Shown: positions 57,999 through 64,000 of the stretch, in pieces | Numbering within the stretch: position 1 is the stretch's first letter | Layout: every line of letters begins with the position of its first letter | Program-made: the position numbers and the translations under genes | Source of the DNA: Acidithiobacillus thiooxidans ATCC 19377 | GTDB lineage: Bacteria; Pseudomonadota; Gammaproteobacteria; Acidithiobacillales; Acidithiobacillaceae | Reading direction: 5' to 3' | NCBI RefSeq assembly: GCF_009662475.1 | Contig: NZ_CP045571.1 | Span: forward strand, 1,052,501 to 1,116,500 | Length of the DNA stretch: 64,000 nt | Notes under the pieces: model-generated | Seen by the model: the letters and a program-made list of their open reading frames with translations, nothing else | The model's database searches: none | What the model was told of the DNA's origin: nothing

Positions 57999-58739
57999 AT
58001 GGATACCCTTTACATTGCCATGAGTGGCGCCAATGCCATTCTGCAAAAGCAGACGGTTACGGCGAATAATCTGGCTAATGCCAATACCACCGGATATCGT
58101 GCGGATGAAGCCCAGTTCAGTGCCTTGCCGGTGTATGGGCAAGGTTTACCGACCCGCGCCTATACGGCTACGGAAACCCCCAGTGTGAATTTTCAGTCAG
58201 GCCCCGTAGTACGCACCGGACGGCCTCTGGACGTGGCGGTGAATGGCCAGGGCTGGCTGACTGTTCAGGGGCCTGATGGCAAGGAAGCTTACACCCGGGA
58301 CGGGAATCTGCAACTCAACGGCCAGGGTATCCTCATGACCGCGACCGGGCATCCGATGCTGGGTGTGAATGGCTCGCCTATTTCCCTGCCGCCGATGCAG
58401 TCTCTGGTCATTGGCAGTGACGGGGTGATTTCCGGGGTGCCGGTAGGCAGTCAACCCAATGCTGTTGTCACAATCAACCAGATCAAGCTGGTGAATCCTT
58501 CGGAAAAAGGCTTGCAGAAAAATCCCGATGGACTATTTCAGAATAGTGATGGCAAACCGGCAGCTGAAGATGGCAATGTGGTGCTTGAGCCTGGAGCGTT
58601 GGAAGGCAGTAATGTGAATCCGGTCAATGCGATGATTCAGATGCTCGAAGATACCCGCCAGTTTGATATGCAGACCAAGTTGATGCAAACCATTTCCCAG
58701 GATCGGCAAAGTGCCAATCAATTGCTGGTGTTGTCATGA
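57999..58739 (+). CDS. flgF: Flagellar proximal rod protein FlgF
   Basis: 246 residues. TLYIAMSGANAILQKQTVTANNLANANTTGYRADEAQF at the start, PLDVAVNGQGWLTVQGPDG in the middle, and GSNVNPVNAMIQMLEDTRQFDMQTKLMQT near the end place it in FlgF. It follows flgE by 11 bases with GAGGA before the ATG. Confidence 0.95.
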   Translation: MDTLYIAMSGANAILQKQTVTANNLANANTTGYRADEAQFSALPVYGQGLPTRAYTATETPSVNFQSGPVVRTGRPLDVAVNGQGWLTVQGPDGKEAYTRDGNLQLNGQGILMTATGHPMLGVNGSPISLPPMQSLVIGSDGVISGVPVGSQPNAVVTINQIKLVNPSEKGLQKNPDGLFQNSDGKPAAEDGNVVLEPGALEGSNVNPVNAMIQMLEDTRQFDMQTKLMQTISQDRQSANQLLVLS

Positions 58740-58759
58740 ACAATCAGGAGCAATAAATC

Positions 58760-59545
58760 ATGATGCGTTCTCTTTATGTAGCAGCGACTGGCCTGGAAGG
58801 TGAACAGACCAAAATGGACGTTATTGCCAACAATCTGGCGAACGTCAACACCACCGGATTCAAGCAGTCCCGCGCAGTTTTTCAGGATTTGCTCTACCAG
58901 AATCTGCGGCAACCGGGTGCGCAGTCTTCGCAGACTACCCAATATCCCTCAGGACTTCAGCTTGGCACCGGGGTGCGCGTCGTTTCCACGGAACGCCTGA
59001 TGACCCAGGGCAACTTGACCCAGACCGGCAATGCGCTGGATGTGGGGATCAATGGCCAGGGCTTTTTCCAGATCATGCAGCCCAACGGGACCATTGCTTA
59101 CAGCAGGGATGGTACTTTTCAGATGAATAATCAGGGGCAACTGGTCACCTCCAACGGTTATCTGTTGCAGCCACCGGTAACCATTCCACCCAATGCCCAA
59201 AGCATTACGATTGGTAGTGACGGGACTGTTTCGGTGGTGCTGCCGGGGCAGGCCCAACCTCAGCAGGTGGGTAGCATCCAGCTCGCCAATTTTATCAATC
59301 CCACCGGCCTGCAAAGTATTGGCGACAACCTGTATTTGCAGACGGGATCTTCCGGCGCGCCGCAAACGGGACAGCCCACCCTCAATGGTTTGGGTTCTGT
59401 GCAGCAGGGCTACCTGGAATCTTCCAATGTCAATGTGGTGTCGGAATTGGTGGATATGATCGCCACGCAGCGTGCCTACGAAATCAACAGCAAGGCGGTA
59501 TCCACTTCGGATTCCATGCTCGGGTATCTCACCCAGAATTTGTGA
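58760..59545 (+). CDS. flgG: Flagellar distal rod protein FlgG
   Basis: 261 residues, the normal length. [47 protein letters not shown] is the family start, and [30 protein letters not shown] is the family end. An in-frame ATG one codon later (58763) is equally possible. Builds the distal rod. Confidence 0.96.
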   Translation: MMRSLYVAATGLEGEQTKMDVIANNLANVNTTGFKQSRAVFQDLLYQNLRQPGAQSSQTTQYPSGLQLGTGVRVVSTERLMTQGNLTQTGNALDVGINGQGFFQIMQPNGTIAYSRDGTFQMNNQGQLVTSNGYLLQPPVTIPPNAQSITIGSDGTVSVVLPGQAQPQQVGSIQLANFINPTGLQSIGDNLYLQTGSSGAPQTGQPTLNGLGSVQQGYLESSNVNVVSELVDMIATQRAYEINSKAVSTSDSMLGYLTQNL

Positions 59546-59555
59546 GGCTGATAAC

Positions 59556-60317
59556 ATGACTGCGCAAGCCATCCACAAGGTTCCCATGCATTTTCCAGTA
59601 TCCTTCGGAAAAGTCTGGATGGTTTTGCTGCGTCTGGGTTTCTTGATGATGCTGGTGTTGGGCTTGACGGCTTGTGCCACCTTGCAGGGGCATCATGATC
59701 TCAAGCCGCTCAAACCTTTACCCATTCCCGCAGAACCGGAATCACTGGCGGCCCATGCCCCCAACGGGTCCATCTGGCAGGCGGGTACCAATGTATCTTT
59801 ATTCAGTGATAACCGGGCCAATCGGGTGGGCGACCTGATTACCGTGTTGATTCAGGAAAACTCCAGTGCCAGCAACAACACCAACACCGCCATTAACTCT
59901 TCAGATTCCTTGAGTGCAGCGCTTACCAACTTTTTTGGGATCACCCCTGCTTTTGGTAGCGTGGCTGGTAAGGCCTTCAGTCCCAGTATGGGGGCAAACA
60001 GTGCCCAGAAATTTGGGGGCTCCGGTGCAACTACCCAAAGCAATACTTTTACCGCCACTCTGGAAGTAACGGTAGTGAGGGTGCAGGGCAATGGGAATCT
60101 GGTCATTGAGGGTTCCAAAGAAGTGCTGCTCAATGGTGGGCATGAGTATATCCGGGTCGCGGGAGTGGTGCGGCCGGCTGATGTGACGCCACAAAATACC
60201 ATTTTATCCACGCAAATTGCCGATGCGCGTGTGGAATATAGCGGCAATGGCAGCATTTACTCAGCCGCACGGATGCCCTGGCTGGCGCGCTTTTTCCTGT
60301 CGCTATGGCCTTTCTGA
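59556..60317 (+). CDS. flgH: Flagellar L-ring lipoprotein FlgH
   Basis: 253 residues from ATG 59556. A long signal sequence ends in the lipobox LTAC (Cys about 37), so the protein is lipid-anchored in the outer membrane. GSIWQAGTNVSLFSDNRANRVGDLITVLIQENSSASN and VTPQNTILSTQIADARVEYSGNG are FlgH blocks. Forms the outer-membrane bushing, which confirms a Gram-negative host. Confidence 0.94.
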   Translation: MTAQAIHKVPMHFPVSFGKVWMVLLRLGFLMMLVLGLTACATLQGHHDLKPLKPLPIPAEPESLAAHAPNGSIWQAGTNVSLFSDNRANRVGDLITVLIQENSSASNNTNTAINSSDSLSAALTNFFGITPAFGSVAGKAFSPSMGANSAQKFGGSGATTQSNTFTATLEVTVVRVQGNGNLVIEGSKEVLLNGGHEYIRVAGVVRPADVTPQNTILSTQIADARVEYSGNGSIYSAARMPWLARFFLSLWPF

Positions 60318-60328
60318 GGAAAAAACAG

Positions 60329-61456
60329 ATGCCCAAGCTCTTGCGATCATCTTCTGCAATCATCCTGATGCTGGTACTGATGACATTTACCGGATTGTTT
60401 TCCGCCCAGGCCGAAACAATCCGCAATCTGGTTTCGGTAGGCGGGGTGCGCAGCAACCAGCTGGTCGGTTATGGTTTGGTAGTCGGGCTGAATGGAACGG
60501 GTGATCAGGCTACGCAGGTGCCCTACACCACCCAGTCCCTGCTCAATATGTTTCAGCGTTTGGGGATCAATTTACCCGCCTCTGTTGCCACCAACCTGCA
60601 ACCCAAAGATGTGGCTGCAGTGATTGTGACCGCACATCTGCCGCCTTTTGCGCAACCGGGACAAACTATTAACGTAACAGTTTCTGCTGTGGGTAATGCC
60701 AGCAGTCTGGCGGGTGGTACCTTGCTGATGACGCCATTGAAGGGCGCCGATGGCCAAACCTATGCAGTAGCTCAGGGAAACCTGATTGTCAGCGGTTTTG
60801 GGGCCAGCAGTAACGGCTCCTCGGCACAGGTAAATATCACGACGGCTGGAACTATTCCCAACGGGGCCAATGTGGAGCGGTCTGTTTCGTCGGGTTTTGA
60901 TCAGGCGGGGCCGATGATGCTCGAATTGCATAATCCGAGTTTTACGACGGCGGCACGTATTGCCAATGTCATCAATCAGCAGCTGGGATATGGGGTGGCA
61001 GAAGCACTGAACGCCGGAGATGTTCGGGTCAATGCACCCGGTTCGCCCGGAGCGCGGGTCAATTTTCTTTCACAGATTGAAAATCTGGATGTCAGTCCCG
61101 AAACACCACTGGCCAAGGTAGTTATTGATGCCCGCAGCGGTACGGTCGTGTTAGGACAAAATGTCACGCTGGGTGCCTGTGCGGTTGCACATGGCAATTT
61201 ATCGGTGACCATTTCCCAAAAGTATCTGGTCAGTCAGCCCAATCCCCTGGGCGCGGGGCAGACAGTGGTGGCGCCGCAGGCCAATGTGAAAGTTCAGCAG
61301 CCCCAGGCGAAGTTGTTGATGTTTGAACCGGGAGTCAGTCTGGAAGCTGTGGTACGTGCCCTGAATGCAGTGGGAGCAACGCCTACAGACTTGATTGCCA
61401 TTTTGCAGGCCATGAAAGCGGCGGGTGCCTTGCACGCGCAACTGGAAGTCATATGA
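60329..61456 (+). CDS. flgI: Flagellar P-ring protein FlgI
   Basis: 375 residues from ATG 60329, with GAGGA eight to nine bases upstream; an in-frame ATG at 60305 would overlap flgH. A signal peptide is followed by NLVSVGGVRSNQLVGYGLVVGLNGTGDQ, the family start, and the end PGVSLEAVVRALNAVGATPTDLIAILQAMKAAGALHAQLEVI. Forms the P ring around the rod in the periplasm, aided by FlgA. Overlaps flgJ by four bases. Confidence 0.95.
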   Translation: MPKLLRSSSAIILMLVLMTFTGLFSAQAETIRNLVSVGGVRSNQLVGYGLVVGLNGTGDQATQVPYTTQSLLNMFQRLGINLPASVATNLQPKDVAAVIVTAHLPPFAQPGQTINVTVSAVGNASSLAGGTLLMTPLKGADGQTYAVAQGNLIVSGFGASSNGSSAQVNITTAGTIPNGANVERSVSSGFDQAGPMMLELHNPSFTTAARIANVINQQLGYGVAEALNAGDVRVNAPGSPGARVNFLSQIENLDVSPETPLAKVVIDARSGTVVLGQNVTLGACAVAHGNLSVTISQKYLVSQPNPLGAGQTVVAPQANVKVQQPQAKLLMFEPGVSLEAVVRALNAVGATPTDLIAILQAMKAAGALHAQLEVI

Positions 61457-62415
61457 GTGCTGCCATCAATCTGACCGCTACAACGCGCTCTGCGGAGGTT
61501 GGTCCACAGGCTGCGGCAGCTACTGCCAGTGACGCCCTCAACTTTTCCGGACTGAACCAGTTGCGTAGTGAGGCCCAAGCCCACAATCCCCAAACCATTC
61601 TGGCCGTCGCCAAACAGTTTGAGGCCGTTTTGCTGCAGGAGATGCTCTCTTCCATGTCGGCCACTTCCTTCGGTTCGGATTTAACTGGAAAAAATTCCGG
61701 GCCGATGCTGAAGTCTCTGTTTAACCAGCAGATTGCGCAAACCGTCAGTCAGGGGCAGGGCATAGGTATTGCCCAGACCCTGGCCAAGGAAATTGCTACG
61801 CGTTACAACCTCCATTGGGGTAAGCAGAACGCATCACCGGCCGGGGACAAGGCGATGACTATGCCCGCCCGTAATGCGGCCTTATCGGCTCCGGTCATGA
61901 CTTCGGCAAGCTGGGCCAAACCTTCACAGACGCTCCTGGAACAGGCCAAGTCCTTTGTGCAATCCATAATGCCTGCCGTGCAGGCTGCGGCACAGAAGTT
62001 GGGCGTGGCACCTACTGCCATTATTGCCCAGGCTGCCCTGGAAACCGGTTGGGGGAGTCATGTGGCCGGTAACAATCTTTTCGGCATCAAGGGGGGCGGT
62101 TCCTGGCTGGGCAGTTCGGTGGATAGTCTGACGCATGAATTCGAAAACGGCGTGAATGAAGTGGAAAATGCTGCTTTCCGCGCTTACCAGTCGGTCGGGG
62201 ACAGTGTGCGCAATTACGCCAGCTTGTTGATGAATAATCCCCGTTATCGCGGGGCATTAGGGCAGGGTGACAATATTGCCGGATTTGCCGAAGCCTTGCA
62301 GCAGGGCGGTTATGCGACCGATCCGCAATATGCGAACAAGCTGGTGGCAGTGGCAGGCAGCCCGCTCATGCAAGAAGTGATGGGAGACGTGTCGCTGGCT
62401 AAGGCCGGTGGCTAA
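61453..62415 (+). CDS. flgJ: Rod-cap / peptidoglycan hydrolase FlgJ
   Basis: 320 residues. The N-terminal rod-binding domain has AKQFEAVLLQEMLSSMSATSFG and GPMLKSLFNQQIAQTVSQGQGIGIAQTL. The C-terminal glucosaminidase domain (about 165-315) has the catalytic Glu in AIIAQAALETGWGSHVAGNNLFGIKGG. The two-domain form is the beta/gammaproteobacterial type; it opens the wall for the rod. Confidence 0.94.
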   Translation: MSAAINLTATTRSAEVGPQAAAATASDALNFSGLNQLRSEAQAHNPQTILAVAKQFEAVLLQEMLSSMSATSFGSDLTGKNSGPMLKSLFNQQIAQTVSQGQGIGIAQTLAKEIATRYNLHWGKQNASPAGDKAMTMPARNAALSAPVMTSASWAKPSQTLLEQAKSFVQSIMPAVQAAAQKLGVAPTAIIAQAALETGWGSHVAGNNLFGIKGGGSWLGSSVDSLTHEFENGVNEVENAAFRAYQSVGDSVRNYASLLMNNPRYRGALGQGDNIAGFAEALQQGGYATDPQYANKLVAVAGSPLMQEVMGDVSLAKAGG

Positions 62416-62475
62416 ACTTTATGCCTTTTTGTGTCGTTACAAGAATATGGAATAGTGCGGGGACCGGGTCAGAAA

Positions 62476-62832
62476 ATGGATAGTCAATCGTTGGGGCAAG
62501 AATTGGAAACCGTTATCCAGCTGACGATGGTCTTTGAAGAGCAAAGACAGTGGCTTGTCCGAGGTGACTGGACCCGGCCCATGCCCAAGGCCGATGCCCC
62601 CGAACGTTTGGGAAAGCGTCTATTGGCGCTTCGCGCCAGTAATCAAAAGGTTGTGACTTCAGTAGAGCTTAGTGAGGCGGTATTGGCACTTCAGGAAAGT
62701 TACAGCGCCTTGGATCATGCTTTGCGGGTTGCCGGTTCAGGTTTAGGGGAGGCTCTGGTTGTGCTGCGTCAACAAGCCGGCATTGTTTATGGTAGCGGGG
62801 AATATACGGGTCGTTCATTGGGGAGTGCATAA
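62476..62832 (+). CDS. Second FlgN-like protein
   Basis: 118 residues from ATG 62476; a GTG at 62431 would extend it by 15. It is helical and of FlgN size, and its end (LRQQAGIVYGSGEYTGRSLGSA) resembles the tail of the FlgN at 53350. It lies directly between flgJ and flgK, a usual flgN site. It may be a chaperone for FlgK/FlgL or a separate, divergent member; overall similarity is weak by eye. Confidence 0.55.
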   Translation: MDSQSLGQELETVIQLTMVFEEQRQWLVRGDWTRPMPKADAPERLGKRLLALRASNQKVVTSVELSEAVLALQESYSALDHALRVAGSGLGEALVVLRQQAGIVYGSGEYTGRSLGSA

Positions 62833-62834
62833 TC

Positions 62835-64000
62835 ATGTCTGGAATCAGTGGGTTGGTGAATAATGCGTTGACCGGTTTGCAGGCTGCCCAATCCGCCTTG
62901 CAGGTGGTTGGGGACAATATTGCCAATGTAAATACGCCCGGATACAGTCAACAAAGTGCTTTGCAGTCAACGGCTATCCCTACCGCCATTGGCGGCCTTT
63001 ATTACGGAAACGGCACTCAGATCGATTCCGTGCAACGCAGTTACAGCAGCTTTTTGCAGGGTCAGGTCTGGACGGCCAGTGCCAGCGCCAGCGGGCAGGC
63101 CAGTTTATCCAGTTCCCTCCAGAATATTCTGGGTATGCTCAATAATGGCGGCGTCAGCTCCCAGGTCAGCCAGTTTTTTTCCGGGGTCGCGCAAGTGGCT
63201 GCCAACCCGGATGACATTCCCGCCCGCCAGAGTATGCTCAGTAATGCACAGACCCTCAGCCAGACATTTCAGTCATTGGGTCAGCAGTTGGCCAGTGTTG
63301 GCAGCGGGGTTAATCAGCAGATTACCCAGTCCGTTGACCAGATCAACAGCATCAGCAAGCAGATTGCACAATTGAATGTTCAGATTTCTGCCGCGCAGGG
63401 TAATCCCAACGGGTCACCCAATGATTTGCTGGATCAGCGAGATCATCTGATTACCGAATTAAATGGTCAGGTGGGTGTGCAGGTTCTTAAACAGCAGAAT
63501 TCCCAGCTCAGTGTTTTTCTGAGTAATGGACAGGTGTTGGTGGCGGGTGGTCAATCGTTTGCCCTGCAGACCCAGAGTAGCCCATATAACCAGCAAACTC
63601 TGGATGTAGGTTATGCCAACAACGGCGCGGACATCTCCAAAAGCCTCACTGGTGGAACCCTGGGCGGATTATTGCAATTTCGCAGTCAATCGTTGAACCC
63701 TGCCGAAAATGGCTTGGGACTTTTGGCAGATGGTATTGCCTCTGCCTTGAATGCCCAGCAGGCGCAGGGCTTGAATTTGAACGGTAGCAGCGGTTCAGCC
63801 TTGTTCAGCACAGGTGCGGTGCAGGTATTCGCAAATACACATAACAGTAGTGGCGCTGCTTCGGTGCTGGGCACTATTACCAACGTCGGAAATCTGAGTG
63901 GCAATGATTATATTTTGACCAAAAGCTCAGGTTCCGTATGGACTTTGCAGGACCGTAGTACGGGAGCAACGGTGGCAAGCACTTCTGGTTCTGTATCTTC
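62835..64000 (+). CDS. flgK: Hook-filament junction protein FlgK, cut by window end
   Basis: The frame opens at ATG 62835, two bases after the preceding stop, and stays open to the window end (388 codons and part of another). MSGISGLVNNALTGLQAAQSALQ with VVGDNIANVNTPGYSQQSALQ is the FlgK start, and NDLLDQRDHLITELNGQVGVQV is the typical mid-region of HAP1. The C-terminal coiled coil and, presumably, flgL lie beyond the window. Confidence 0.94.
   Translation, partial: MSGISGLVNNALTGLQAAQSALQVVGDNIANVNTPGYSQQSALQSTAIPTAIGGLYYGNGTQIDSVQRSYSSFLQGQVWTASASASGQASLSSSLQNILGMLNNGGVSSQVSQFFSGVAQVAANPDDIPARQSMLSNAQTLSQTFQSLGQQLASVGSGVNQQITQSVDQINSISKQIAQLNVQISAAQGNPNGSPNDLLDQRDHLITELNGQVGVQVLKQQNSQLSVFLSNGQVLVAGGQSFALQTQSSPYNQQTLDVGYANNGADISKSLTGGTLGGLLQFRSQSLNPAENGLGLLADGIASALNAQQAQGLNLNGSSGSALFSTGAVQVFANTHNSSGAASVLGTITNVGNLSGNDYILTKSSGSVWTLQDRSTGATVASTSGSVS

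Overview
The window most likely comes from a motile member of the genus Acidithiobacillus. The sulfide:quinone oxidoreductase at 40060-41367 matches, from memory, the A. ferrooxidans enzyme almost residue for residue, including Cys128 and Cys160. Unlike A. ferrooxidans, this strain carries a flagellar and chemotaxis region. Base composition looks to be in the low 50s % GC by eye, which fits an A. thiooxidans/albertensis-like strain, but the species is not settled.

Layout. 1-2 kb: pstC-pstA, without pstB directly downstream. 1.9-7.3 kb: a frameshifted DUF2249/hemerythrin gene, tRNA-Leu(UAA), an old yellow enzyme gene with a NemR-like operator in its promoter, pyrC, and an odd operon of a Gly/Tyr/Pro/Gln-rich exported protein, a ParA-like ATPase and a TPR protein leading into pyrC. 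7.9-22.6 kb: housekeeping genes (mutS, a Bax-inhibitor-1 family protein, an ExoX-like exonuclease, a class II aldolase, an Smr protein, a giant FAD/Fe-S dehydrogenase, panC-panB, deoxynucleoside kinase, folK, cca, pcnB). 22.9-26.8 kb: a two-gene surface glycosylation operon whose membrane glycosyltransferase is split by a 1250-bp IS5-family element. 27-42 kb: guaBA, proB, a large MscS channel, a small exported protein behind a strong sigma-54 promoter, a ferritin-like di-iron protein, a QueC-like protein, yciO, an M50 protease, trpS, scpAB, sqr and rluB.

42.4-51.7 kb is a chemotaxis operon on the minus strand: motD, a 198-bp palindromic element, cheY, cheZ, cheA, a degenerate receptor-like protein, an ODP-type metallo-beta-lactamase-fold di-iron protein (frameshifted), a soluble receptor, cheV and a soluble CZB receptor. 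51.8-64 kb is flagellar: a PilZ gene with a FleQ-like box, fliW-csrA-flgN-flgM-flgA on the minus strand, and flgBCDEFGHIJ, a second FlgN-like gene and flgK (cut by the window end) on the plus strand. flgA and flgB start from divergent sigma-54 promoters.

The most unusual content is the chemotaxis operon. It combines an oxygen/iron-binding ODP homologue, a receptor with no sensor domain and a protein that resembles a worn-down receptor tip, which suggests an intracellular O2/iron (energy) taxis module. The frameshifts at 2.19 kb and 46.35 kb both lie in short G/C runs, so sequencing error must be excluded before those genes are called dead.
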